Below, in pieces: positions 16,824 through 24,932 of a stretch of 64,000 bases of DNA. Origin of the DNA: Azorhizobium oxalatiphilum (GTDB lineage: Bacteria; Pseudomonadota; Alphaproteobacteria; Rhizobiales; Xanthobacteraceae). The notes beneath the pieces are model-generated. The model made no database searches and was not told the origin of the DNA. It saw nothing but the letters and a program-made list of their open reading frames with translations. The stretch spans positions 1,455,743 to 1,519,742 of the forward strand of contig NZ_BMCT01000001.1 in assembly GCF_014635325.1 (NCBI RefSeq). Direction: 5' to 3'. Position 1 is the stretch's first letter. Every line of letters begins with the position of its first letter. Made by a program: the position numbers and the translations under genes.

Positions 16824-18113
16824 ATGGCCCCGCGCTACGGCTGGTACGGCGACGACTTCACCGGCGCCAGCGATACGCTCGCCGTGCTGGCCCAGCGCGG
16901 GCAGAAGGCGATCCTGTTCCGGGGCATCCCCACGACGGACCAGCTCCGTCGTGCCGGCGACCTCGATGCGGTGGGCATCGCGGGGGCGTCGCGCGCCATG
17001 GCGCCGGGCGAGATGACGGCGGAACTTCTGCCCGTCGCGGCCTTCTTCGCCGATCTTGGCGTGCGGCTGATGCACTACAAGTGCTGCTCCACCTTCGACA
17101 GCGCGCCGCATGTGGGCAGCATCGGGCATGCGGTGTCCGTGCTCGGCGGGGCCTTCCCGAACGCGCTGAGCCCCATCGTCGGTGGGCAGCCGAACATCGG
17201 GCGCTTCTGCACCTTCTCCAATCTGTTCGCGGCGGCGGGCACGGGCGGGGAGGTGTTCCGCATCGACCGCCATCCCACCATGAGCGTGCATCCTGTGACG
17301 CCCATGGCGGAGGCGGACCTGCGCCGCCATCTGGCCGCGCAGGGACTCGCCCGCGTGGCGGGGCTGCACTATCCGGCCTATGCGGAGGGCGCTGACGCCC
17401 TCGACGCGCGGCTGGGCACGCTACTGGCGGACACGCCGGACGCGGTGCTGTTCGATGTCTCCCGCGTGGAAGATCTCGCCATCGTCGGCCGCCTCATCTG
17501 GCAGGCGGCGGAACGGGAAAAGGTTTTGGCAGTGGGTGCCAGTTCCGTCGCACAGGCGGTCTGCGCCCATTGGGGGGCGGAGCCGGGCCCCTCCGCACGG
17601 CTCGCGCCGTCGGAGGGGCCTGTGTTCCTTCTGGCGGGCAGCCTGTCGCCCATCACCCGGCGCCAGCGCGAGGCGGCGGTCTCCTATGTGAAGCTCCAGC
17701 TCGACGCGGAGCAACTGGCGCGCGATCCCGCCTATGCCGCAGCGCAGGCCGAGGCCATCGGTGTGGACCTGAAGGCCGGACGTTCCGTGCTCGCCACCAC
17801 CGCGCCCGAGGGCGGGGAGGGGGACACGACCCTGCCGCCGGGCGAAGTGGCTGTTGCCACGGCCGCCTTCCTGAATGCGGTTCTGGCCAAAGCGCCGGTG
17901 AAGCGGCTGGGCATTGCGGGCGGCGATACGTCGAGCCGCGCGGTGCAGGCGCTGGACCTGTGGGGCCTTGCTTATCTCGGCATGCCCTCGCCGGGCGTGG
18001 CGCTCTGCCGGGTGCACAGCGATGCGCCGGGGCTGGATGGGCTCGAACTCATGCTGAAGGGCGGCCAGATGGGCTCGCCGGACCTGTTCGAGCGCCTGAT
18101 CCACGGCGACTGA
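16824..18113 (+). CDS. DUF1537 four-carbon acid sugar kinase family protein
   Basis: 429 aa, normal for the OtnK/DtnK/OiaK family. The N-terminal substrate domain begins YGWYGDDFTGASDTLAV, with the family's DDFTGASD motif; the C-terminal nucleotide-binding domain carries KRLGIAGGDTSSRAVQAL and a Gly-rich PGVALCRV region. The ATG at 16824 was chosen, 13 bases after the RuBisCO-like gene, because an upstream in-frame codon would run into that gene. These kinases phosphorylate sugar acids such as erythronate, threonate and 3-oxo-isoapionate; here the product would feed the RuBisCO-like enzyme. Last gene of the presumed LacI-controlled unit. Confidence 0.9.
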   Translation: MAPRYGWYGDDFTGASDTLAVLAQRGQKAILFRGIPTTDQLRRAGDLDAVGIAGASRAMAPGEMTAELLPVAAFFADLGVRLMHYKCCSTFDSAPHVGSIGHAVSVLGGAFPNALSPIVGGQPNIGRFCTFSNLFAAAGTGGEVFRIDRHPTMSVHPVTPMAEADLRRHLAAQGLARVAGLHYPAYAEGADALDARLGTLLADTPDAVLFDVSRVEDLAIVGRLIWQAAEREKVLAVGASSVAQAVCAHWGAEPGPSARLAPSEGPVFLLAGSLSPITRRQREAAVSYVKLQLDAEQLARDPAYAAAQAEAIGVDLKAGRSVLATTAPEGGEGDTTLPPGEVAVATAAFLNAVLAKAPVKRLGIAGGDTSSRAVQALDLWGLAYLGMPSPGVALCRVHSDAPGLDGLELMLKGGQMGSPDLFERLIHGD

Positions 18114-18230
18114 ATAAAATCGGATCTGAATGTCGGCACCTGCATGCCGTCTGCGTCCTTTGGGTATCGGCGGCTTGGGGCGGGGTGCATCCCGCTCTAA
18201 GCTCGCCGCTCCAATGGGAGAGACGCCACC

Positions 18231-18599
18231 ATGCAGTATGCCATCCTTTGCTATCATTCCGAGGACGTGGTCGGGGCCTGGAGCGCCGAGGAGGATGCGG
18301 CGGTTATGGCGCGCCTCATGGTGGTGCAGGATCGCCTCGCCAAGGAGGGCAAGCTCGGCCCGGTGGTGCGCCTGCTGCCCACCACCGCCGCCACCACCCT
18401 GCGCAAAGACACCGACCCGCCGCTGGTCATCGACGGCCCGTTCGCGGAGACGCGCGAGCAGCTTCTGGGCTTCTACATCATCAACGCAGAATCGCTGGAC
18501 GAGGTGCTGGACATCGCCCGCGAGCTCGGCAGCGCCAATCCCGGCGGTTCCTATGAGATCCGCCCGACCGCGCTGTTCTTCCCCGGCCCGCCCGCATGA
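18231..18599 (+). CDS. YCII/DGPF-family protein
   Basis: 122 aa. An alpha-beta barrel protein of the YciI-related family with the diagnostic DGPF motif (VIDGPFAETREQLLGFY) and an N-terminal MQYAILCYHS strand. Such proteins are often encoded directly upstream of ECF42 sigma factors, exactly as here: the stop overlaps the sigma-factor start as ATGA. The biochemical role is unknown; it may be the sensor or target of the sigma factor. RBS is GGGAGAG. Confidence 0.85.
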   Translation: MQYAILCYHSEDVVGAWSAEEDAAVMARLMVVQDRLAKEGKLGPVVRLLPTTAATTLRKDTDPPLVIDGPFAETREQLLGFYIINAESLDEVLDIARELGSANPGGSYEIRPTALFFPGPPA

Positions 18600-19912
18600 G
18601 CGCCATCGACATGCCGGACGCTGGCTGGATCGCCGCCACGCTGTCCGGCGCGCGGCCGCAGGCAGTGGCGGCGCTGCTGCGCTATTTCCGCGATCTGGAT
18701 GCCGCCGAGGAGGCGGTGCAGGATGCCTGCCTCAGGGCGCTGAAGCACTGGCCGGAGAACGGTCCGCCGCGCGATCCCGTGGCATGGCTGGTGATGGTGG
18801 GGCGCAATGCCGGCATCGACGGCGTGCGGCGACGCCAGAAGCTCACCGAATTGCCGGACGAGGCGGTGCTGTCCGATCTCGATGATGCGGAAGCCGATGC
18901 GGCGGAGCGGCTCGATGGCGCGCATTATCGCGACGACGTGCTGCGCCTGATGTTCATCTGCTGCCATCCCGACCTGCCCGCCACCCAGCAGATCGCGCTT
19001 GCCCTGCGCATCGTCTCCGGCCTCTCCGTGAAGCAGATCGCGCGGGTGTTCCTCGTGGGCGAGAGCGCCATGGAGCAGCGGATCACCCGGGCCAAGGCGC
19101 GGGTGGCAGCGGCCGGCGTGCCGTTCGAGACGCCCGGTGCGGTGGAGCGCAGCCAGCGGCTCGCGGCAGTGGCGGCCATGCTCTATCTGGTTTTCACCGA
19201 GGGCTACACCGCTGCCACGGGAGATGGCGAGACGCGCGGTGCGCTGTGCGAGGAGGCCATCCGCCTCGCCCGCCTGCTGCTGCGCCTGTTCCCCGCCGAG
19301 CCGGAGCTGATGGGCCTGCTGGCCCTCATGCTGCTCCAGCACGCCCGCGCCGCTACGCGCACGGATGCGGAGGGCGCGGTGGTGCTGCTGGAAGATCAGG
19401 ACCGCACCAGGTGGAACCGGCGCATGATCGCCGAGGGGCTGGCACTCATCGACAAGGCCATGCGCCACAGGGCGCGGGGGGCCTATCAGATCCAGTCCGC
19501 CATCGCCGCGCTGCATGCGCGGGCAGAGCGGGCGGAAGACACCGACTGGCCGCAGATTGCCCGGCTCTATCTGGCGCTGGAGCGGCTCAATCCCTCGCCG
19601 GTCATCACCCTCAACCGGGCGGTGGCGGTCTCCAAGGCCGAGGGGCCGGAGGCGGCGCTGGCGCTGGTGGAGACGCTGGGCGAGCGGCTTGGTGGGTATT
19701 TCTATTTCCACGGCGTGCGCGGCGGCCTGCTGATGCAGATCGGGCGCGGCCGCGAGGCGCGGGAGGCCTTCGACCGCGCCATCGCGCTGGCCTCCACGGC
19801 GGGAGAGGCAGCGCACATCCGCATGCATCTCGACAGGCTGGAAAAAGAGGCGGCGGATGTCGGGTCCGGCATTCCGCACGCGTCCTCGGAAGGCGCCCGC
19901 AGCGGCGCGTAA
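18596..19912 (+). CDS. ECF42-like RNA polymerase sigma factor with C-terminal extension
   Basis: 438 aa, more than twice the usual ECF length. Region 2 lies at residues ~20-80 (FRDLDAAEEAVQDACLRALKHWP, then PVAWLVMVGRNAGIDGVRRR). Region 4 lies at ~125-175 (SGLSVKQIARVFLVGESAMEQRITRAKARV). The remaining ~250 residues form an alpha-helical, TPR-like extension that begins LVFTEGYTA, as in the ECF42 (DUF6596) group. That group lacks a membrane anti-sigma factor and is controlled through the extension. It overlaps the DGPF gene by 4 bases, and an SRPBCC protein follows. Confidence 0.88.
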   Translation: MSAIDMPDAGWIAATLSGARPQAVAALLRYFRDLDAAEEAVQDACLRALKHWPENGPPRDPVAWLVMVGRNAGIDGVRRRQKLTELPDEAVLSDLDDAEADAAERLDGAHYRDDVLRLMFICCHPDLPATQQIALALRIVSGLSVKQIARVFLVGESAMEQRITRAKARVAAAGVPFETPGAVERSQRLAAVAAMLYLVFTEGYTAATGDGETRGALCEEAIRLARLLLRLFPAEPELMGLLALMLLQHARAATRTDAEGAVVLLEDQDRTRWNRRMIAEGLALIDKAMRHRARGAYQIQSAIAALHARAERAEDTDWPQIARLYLALERLNPSPVITLNRAVAVSKAEGPEAALALVETLGERLGGYFYFHGVRGGLLMQIGRGREAREAFDRAIALASTAGEAAHIRMHLDRLEKEAADVGSGIPHASSEGARSGA

Positions 19913-19930
19913 AGGGAAAGGGAACCGCCA

Positions 19931-20434
19931 ATGAGTGACGCCACCACGCTCCCCGTCTTCCACCTGAGCCGCCGCTTCGCCGCGCCGCGTGACACGGTGT
20001 GGGCGGCCTTCACCAAGGCTGACCAGCTGAAGCAATGGTGGGGGCCGAAGGATTTCACGGTCGGCAGTGCACAGCTGAACCTCGTGCCCGGCGGCCTGTT
20101 CGTGTTCCAGCTGCTGGGGCCGGAGAATGCGGAGATGTGGGGCCGCTGGCTGTTCCGCGAGATCGCGCCCACCCGCCGGCTGGAAGTGCTGCACGGCTTT
20201 GCCGACGCGAGCGGCCATTCCGTGCGCCACCCCGCCATGAGCGACTGGCCGCAGGACATGCTCGGCCAGTTCGGCTTCCATGCCGACGGCGGCGAGACCC
20301 GGCTGGAGCTGGACTTCTCGCCCTATCAGGCGAGCGCCGCCGAGGCGCAGGTGTTCGGCGCCAATCTCGAGAGCCTCAATACCGGCTTCTCCGGCACTTT
20401 CGACAAGCTCGACGCCTTCCTCGCCAAGGGGTGA
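19931..20434 (+). CDS. SRPBCC (AHSA1-like) domain protein
   Basis: 167 aa. It starts with a typical START/AHA1-like segment: LSRRFAAPRDTVWAAFTKADQLKQWWGPKDF, where the Trp-Trp-Gly-Pro motif is diagnostic. It then has the central strands and the C-terminal helix GTFDKLDAFLA. These helix-grip proteins bind small hydrophobic ligands, and many lie beside DGPF/ECF42 genes. It is 18 bases after the sigma factor and very likely in the same transcript. No enzymatic function is assigned. Confidence 0.85.
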   Translation: MSDATTLPVFHLSRRFAAPRDTVWAAFTKADQLKQWWGPKDFTVGSAQLNLVPGGLFVFQLLGPENAEMWGRWLFREIAPTRRLEVLHGFADASGHSVRHPAMSDWPQDMLGQFGFHADGGETRLELDFSPYQASAAEAQVFGANLESLNTGFSGTFDKLDAFLAKG

Positions 20435-20523
20435 TGTTGCCGCCGTGCCACGGTTGCGGACGGGCCGTGTGGAGGGCATGGATATACTGTATCATTCTGT
20501 TGCGTTCCGGCTTCGCTTCCGTC

Positions 20524-20544
20524 AAATGATGCAATGTATCATTT
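20524..20544 (+). promoter_or_regulatory. Zur-like operator upstream of the ZnuD-like receptor
   Basis: A 21-bp palindrome: arms AAATGAT and ATCATTT around a 7-base centre that itself pairs except at one position. It ends 15 bases before the receptor's GTG start. The sequence TGTATCATT of its right half also occurs about 48 bases upstream (20488-20496), beside GATATACTGTATC, so a second weaker site may exist. The AT-rich 7-1-7-type dyad fits Fur-family regulators. Zur is the likeliest because the target looks like a zinc receptor, but no zur gene is in the window. Confidence 0.6.
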
Positions 20545-20559
20545 GCTGGAGGGCCGGCC

Positions 20560-22764
20560 GTGGCTGCCGTTTCACGTTTTCTCGTTTCCGTCGGCATGCT
20601 TGCGCCGCTCGTCTCGCTCGCGTCCGCAGCTCCCGCTCAGGCGCAGTCCCGCAGCAATGCGGCGGATGCCACCGCGATGGAGCTGCCGGCCGTGAACGTG
20701 ACCACCGCCAGCCCCATTGGCGGCGACGGCGCGGCGGCGGCGTTCTGGAATTACGGCTCCTTCTCCTTCGTCAATGACGCCTTCGCGCCGGTGACGGTGG
20801 CTGGCCAGCGGCAGATCGAACTGTCCCCGGCGGCGACGCTGGCGGACGTGCTGTTCACCCAGCCCGGCATCACCTCCAGCACGTTTGCCCCCGGCGCGAG
20901 TCGGCCGGTCATCCGCGGGCTTGAAAGCGTCCGCGTGAAGATGGCCGAGAACGGCATCGATGCCATGGACGTGTCCGCACTGGGCGAGGACCATGCGGTA
21001 CCCATCGACCCCATGTCGGCGCAGCGTATCGAAGTGATCCGGGGACCGGCGACCCTGCGCTACGGCTCGCAGGCTATCGGCGGTGTGGTGAATGCGGAGA
21101 ACAACCGCATTCCCACCGAGCTGACCAAGGACGGCTACAAGGGCTCCATGCAGGGCGCCGGCACGGTGGTGGATGACGGCATCGACGGTTCGGTGAGCGT
21201 CGATGCACGGCAGGGGGCCTGGGCGGTGCATGCTGACGCCTTCGGCCGCTCCTTCGGCGACTATTCCATCCCCGGCGGCGGCAAGGAGGCGAACACCTAT
21301 GTGCGCTCCAACGGGCAGGCGGTGGGCCTCACCTACAATTTCGACGGCGGCTATGTGGGCTCGGCGCTGACGCGCTTCGCCTCCACCTACGGCATTCCGG
21401 GGGGCGAGGAAGCTGAGCTTCAGACCAATATCGACATGGAGCAGCTCAAGTGGCTGAGCAAGGGCGAGTATCGCTTCGCGTCCGGCCCGGTGGAATCGGT
21501 GCGTTTCTGGACCGGCCTGTCCAAGTATGAGCACAGCGAGCGCGGCCTTGAGCACGAGCACGACCATGAGGAAGGCGAGGAGGAATCCGCCGCCGACATC
21601 CTGGCCGCGAACCAGCAGGTCACGCACGGTAGCTTCAAGAGCAAGGCGTTCGAGGGCCGCGTGGAGATCGCGCACGTGCCCGTCGGCACGCCGATCGGCT
21701 TGATGCGGGGGGCGCTGGGCTTCCAGTTCAACTATACCGACCTCGACACGACCGGCGAGATGTACGAATTCCTCGCCCCGACGCGCACCACCAGCGCGGC
21801 CTCCTACCTGTTCGAGGAATTCACCCTCGCCCCTTCCACCCGGGTCCAGATGGCCGGCCGCATCGAGGGCGTGAAGGTCAATGGCGCGGCGGGCGACATC
21901 CCGGCCAACTATCTGCCGCCGCCGGAGGAACTGACCACCACGGGTGCCGAGCGGACCTTCGTGCCGGTGAGCGTTTCCGTGGGCCTGTTGCAGGATATGG
22001 CCTGGGGCATGACCGGCCGCCTGACGGCGCAATATGTGGAGCGCGCGCCCACCGCCCCCGAGCTCTATGCCAAGGGCGCCCATGACGCCACGGGCACGTT
22101 CGACCTCGGCAATCCCGACCTCCAGAAGGAAGGCGCCAGCAGCATCGAGATCGGCCTGTCGCGCACCGTTGGGCCGGTGCGCTTCGATGCCAGCGCCTAT
22201 TACACCCGCTTCAACGGCTTCATCTACAAGCAGCTCACCGGCATCACCTGCGGCGAGGATTTTGCCAGTTGCGGCGCTGCGGACGGCGAATTCGACCAGG
22301 TGGCCTATGACCAGCGCAACGCCACCTTCTATGGCGTGGAACTGAAGGCGCAGTATGACGTGGGCGCGCTGTGGGGTGGCGTCTGGGGCGTGGAAGGCCA
22401 GTATGACTTCGTCCACGCCACCTTCTCGGACGGCTCCTATGTGCCGCGCATGCCGCCCCATCGTCTCGGCGGCGGCCTGTACTGGGGCGATGGCGCCTTC
22501 GCGGCGCGCGTGAACCTGCTGCATGCTTTCGGGCAGGATCAGGTGGCGGCCTTCGAGGACACCACGCCCGGATACAACCTGCTCAATGCCGAGCTGAGCT
22601 ACACCCGCAAGGTGGGTGACTACGGGCTCAATCCGGTGATGCTCACGGTGGGCCTGACGGGCACCAACCTGCTCGACGAGGACATCCAGAACTCGGCCTC
22701 GTTCAAGAGCGACGTGCTCCTGCCCGGCCGCAACCTGCGCGGCTTCGCCAAGGTCACGTTCTGA
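20560..22764 (+). CDS. TonB-dependent outer-membrane receptor, ZnuD-like (zinc uptake)
   Basis: 734 aa from a GTG behind GGAGGG. A signal peptide ends near APAQAQ. The plug domain (residues ~45-185) contains RPVIRGLESVRVKMAENGIDAMD and IEVIRGPATLRYGSQAIGG. The rest is a 22-strand barrel ending in FAKVTF with the terminal aromatic residue. An extracellular loop near residue 330 is rich in His and acidic residues (EHEHDHEEGEEES), as in ZnuD where it captures zinc. Absence of a TonB box close to the N-terminus could not be checked with certainty. The upstream dyad suggests repression when zinc is plentiful. Confidence 0.88.
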   Translation: MAAVSRFLVSVGMLAPLVSLASAAPAQAQSRSNAADATAMELPAVNVTTASPIGGDGAAAAFWNYGSFSFVNDAFAPVTVAGQRQIELSPAATLADVLFTQPGITSSTFAPGASRPVIRGLESVRVKMAENGIDAMDVSALGEDHAVPIDPMSAQRIEVIRGPATLRYGSQAIGGVVNAENNRIPTELTKDGYKGSMQGAGTVVDDGIDGSVSVDARQGAWAVHADAFGRSFGDYSIPGGGKEANTYVRSNGQAVGLTYNFDGGYVGSALTRFASTYGIPGGEEAELQTNIDMEQLKWLSKGEYRFASGPVESVRFWTGLSKYEHSERGLEHEHDHEEGEEESAADILAANQQVTHGSFKSKAFEGRVEIAHVPVGTPIGLMRGALGFQFNYTDLDTTGEMYEFLAPTRTTSAASYLFEEFTLAPSTRVQMAGRIEGVKVNGAAGDIPANYLPPPEELTTTGAERTFVPVSVSVGLLQDMAWGMTGRLTAQYVERAPTAPELYAKGAHDATGTFDLGNPDLQKEGASSIEIGLSRTVGPVRFDASAYYTRFNGFIYKQLTGITCGEDFASCGAADGEFDQVAYDQRNATFYGVELKAQYDVGALWGGVWGVEGQYDFVHATFSDGSYVPRMPPHRLGGGLYWGDGAFAARVNLLHAFGQDQVAAFEDTTPGYNLLNAELSYTRKVGDYGLNPVMLTVGLTGTNLLDEDIQNSASFKSDVLLPGRNLRGFAKVTF

Positions 22765-22775
22765 GATCTGCCGAT

Positions 22776-22803
22776 CCCCGCCGTACATCCGGTACCGGCG
22801 GGG
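22776..22803 (+). terminator. Terminator-like hairpin after the ZnuD-like gene
   Basis: The strand CCCCGCC-GTAC (22776-22786) pairs with GTAC-CGGCGGGG (22792-22803) with a single bulge and a short loop. It lies 12 bases after the stop codon. No T-tract follows. Confidence 0.6.
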
Positions 22804-22845
22804 ACGGCACATGGCGACTGTCGGCCCCCGCCCGGCAGTCGTGCG

Positions 22846-22873
22846 CACCCGCAGCGGCAAGGCGCTGCGGGTG
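22846..22873 (-). terminator. Hairpin at the end of the amidase operon
   Basis: A perfect 11-bp stem (22846-22856 with 22863-22873) with a 6-base loop lies 10 bases beyond the stop of the isochorismatase gene on the minus strand. It sits in the convergent gap and may serve both strands; TTTT follows on the plus strand only. Confidence 0.6.
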
Positions 22874-22882
22874 TTGCGCTTT

Positions 22883-23575
22883 TCAGGTGTTGAGCAAGGG
22901 CTGCTCTTCGAGGCTGGCCACATAGGCCAGCGCCTTTTCCAGCGGCTCCACATCGCCGAACTTGGCGTCGATGTCGAACAGGTTCCAGGCCACCGCACCG
23001 GCGATGCGGTCGCCCACCGCCTCGCGCACCACGATGGGCCGGAAGCCTTCCGCGATGGCGTCCTCGCAGGAATGGCGCACGCAGGCCGAGGCGGTGACGC
23101 CGGTGATGATCACCGTATCCACGCCCATGGCTTTCAGCATGCTGGAGAGGTTGGTGCCGTGGAAGCCGCTGGCGCGCTTCTTCAGGATCACGAACTCGCC
23201 GTCCGCCGGCTTCAGCGCATCGTCGATGGCCGCCTCCCAGCTGCCGGTCTTCATGGCTTCCAGCGGAACCTTGCGCGACCACAGGCCCATGTCCGTGTTC
23301 GGGCCGGAGGTGACGTCATAGGCGGTGGTGGTGAAGACCACCGGCAGGCCCTTGGCGCGGAAGGCGGCGAGCAAAGCCTGATTGGCCGGGATCACCGTTT
23401 CCATGCCGCCGCAGGAGAAGGGGCTGCCGGGCTGGGTCCAGCCATTGGCCATGTCGATGATCACGAGGGCGGGCTTCCTGCCATAGCCCACCCGCCGCTC
23501 GAAGCCGCGCTCGTTATAGAAAGCCGAGTTGGCGGCAAAGATCGCCTGAAGGCTTTCGGTCATCACGTCGGTCAT
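22883..23575 (-). CDS. Isochorismatase-family cysteine amidohydrolase (N-carbamoylsarcosine amidase-like)
   Basis: 230 aa. The Asp-Lys-Cys triad is visible: Asp41 in LVIIDMANGW, Lys132 in FVILKKRASGF and Cys165 in GVTASACVRHS, followed by the GFRPIVVREAVGDR segment. The 41/132/165 spacing resembles N-carbamoylsarcosine amidohydrolase and its relatives, which release ammonia and CO2 from N-carbamoyl compounds; biuret hydrolase has the same fold. The start ATG was placed at 23575, immediately after the upstream amidase, since longer readings enter that gene. Last gene of the amidase operon, so it may hydrolyse the product of the amidases. Confidence 0.87.
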   Translation of the reverse strand: MTDVMTESLQAIFAANSAFYNERGFERRVGYGRKPALVIIDMANGWTQPGSPFSCGGMETVIPANQALLAAFRAKGLPVVFTTTAYDVTSGPNTDMGLWSRKVPLEAMKTGSWEAAIDDALKPADGEFVILKKRASGFHGTNLSSMLKAMGVDTVIITGVTASACVRHSCEDAIAEGFRPIVVREAVGDRIAGAVAWNLFDIDAKFGDVEPLEKALAYVASLEEQPLLNT

Positions 23576-23598
23576 GTGGAAGCTCCAATCCCAGCGTT

Positions 23599-24909
23599 TC
23601 AGGCTGCGGCCGCATAGGATGCGGTTTCCTGGTCGATGACGGGCGCCAGTGCTTCGCCGAGCGCCAGCAGGCGGGCATCGCCATAACGCGGCGCGACGAT
23701 CTGCACGCCCACCGGCAGGCCCTTTGGGCCGGTGGTGCAGGGGATGCCGAGGCAGGGCACGTGCAGCAGCGTCCACATGGCGTTGAAGATGTGGTTGCCG
23801 GTGTTGTAGCTGCCCTCCGGCGCCTCGCCGGGGGAGGCGGGGGTGAGCACCACGTCGAAATCGGCATAGAGCGCCTCGAAGGCGCGGCGGCATTCGGCGG
23901 CGAGATTGTAGGCGGCGATCAGCTTCTCCGGCGTGATGCCGAGGGCATTGTTCGCCCGATCATGAAAATCGGCATGCAGGCGGTCGCCGAACTCCAGCGA
24001 CACGTCGAGGAAGGACGCGCGCCCTTCCGCCATCATGATGGTGTTCTGGGCCTCGAACATGCCGTCGAAGGCGGGCGGCAGGGTCAGCTCGATGAGTTTG
24101 GCGCCGGCCTTTGCGAGGCGGTCCCGCGCCATTTCCAGTGCCTTCTCGCCCGCCGGCTCGATCTGGTCCCAGAAGGGCGAGCGGCACCACGCGACCTTGA
24201 GGCCGGCCACGTCCGGCATCGCCACCTCGCCCACGTCATGCAGGCGGAACGCGGACCCCACGAGCGCCAGATCGGCCACCGAGCGGCCATACCAGCCGAT
24301 GGTGTCGAGCATGTTGGAATACTGCTTGGCGCCCTCACGGCTCACCGAGCCCCAGGTGGGCTTGAGGCCATAGATGCCGTTGAAGGAAGCGGGGCGGATG
24401 TGGGAGCCGCCGGTCTGGGTGCCGAAGGCGAGCTGCACCTGCCGGTCGCCCACCGCCGCGCCCGAGCCGGAGGAGGAACCGCCGGGCGTGTGGGCGAAGT
24501 TCTTCGGATTGCGGGTGGCGGCGCGGCGACCGGCGGTGGCGAATTCCACCGTATCCGTCTTGCCGAGGATGACGGCGCCGGAATAGCGCACCACACCCAC
24601 GCAGGCGGCATCGCGCGCCGGCTGGTAGCCCTGAAAGACCGGCGAATTATAGGTGGTGGGCATGTCGGCGGTGTCGATCATGTCCTTCACGCCGAAGGGC
24701 AGGCCGTGCAGCGGGCCCATGGGCGCGCGCTTGTCCAGCTCGCGGGCGGTGGCGATGGCCTTCGCCTTGTCCACATAGAGCCACGCCTTCACGTCAGGGT
24801 CGCGCTCCTCGATGCGCTCGATACAGGAGCGGATCAGGGCCTCGCTGGTGAGCGTGCCGGCCCGCATGGCGGATGCCGCCTCGGCGGCGGTCAGGAAGCA
24901 GGGTTCCAT
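23599..24909 (-). CDS. Amidase-signature family hydrolase (E)
   Basis: 436 aa. The catalytic set is complete: Lys75 in PFGVKDMIDT, cis-Ser145 in the GGSSSGSGAA motif and nucleophile Ser169 in GTQTGGSHIRP. It is a close paralogue of the amidase encoded just upstream: both begin EPCFLTAAEA, share EALIRSC-ERIE-RDP-VKAWL and use SHIRP rather than SIRLP. These two may act on the same class of amide. Cytoplasmic. The start at 24909 is behind an AAAGCGAAC stretch of modest strength. Gaps of 23 bases on each side support co-transcription with the isochorismatase and the paralogue. Confidence 0.9.
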   Translation of the reverse strand: MEPCFLTAAEAASAMRAGTLTSEALIRSCIERIEERDPDVKAWLYVDKAKAIATARELDKRAPMGPLHGLPFGVKDMIDTADMPTTYNSPVFQGYQPARDAACVGVVRYSGAVILGKTDTVEFATAGRRAATRNPKNFAHTPGGSSSGSGAAVGDRQVQLAFGTQTGGSHIRPASFNGIYGLKPTWGSVSREGAKQYSNMLDTIGWYGRSVADLALVGSAFRLHDVGEVAMPDVAGLKVAWCRSPFWDQIEPAGEKALEMARDRLAKAGAKLIELTLPPAFDGMFEAQNTIMMAEGRASFLDVSLEFGDRLHADFHDRANNALGITPEKLIAAYNLAAECRRAFEALYADFDVVLTPASPGEAPEGSYNTGNHIFNAMWTLLHVPCLGIPCTTGPKGLPVGVQIVAPRYGDARLLALGEALAPVIDQETASYAAAA

Positions 24910-24932
24910 AAGCGTTCGCTTTCTCTGGCTGT

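Noticed and set aside
20572-22998. An 808-codon open frame on the minus strand
   Set aside because: Antisense to the zinc receptor gene, which has a signal peptide, plug and barrel; the antisense product has no domain.
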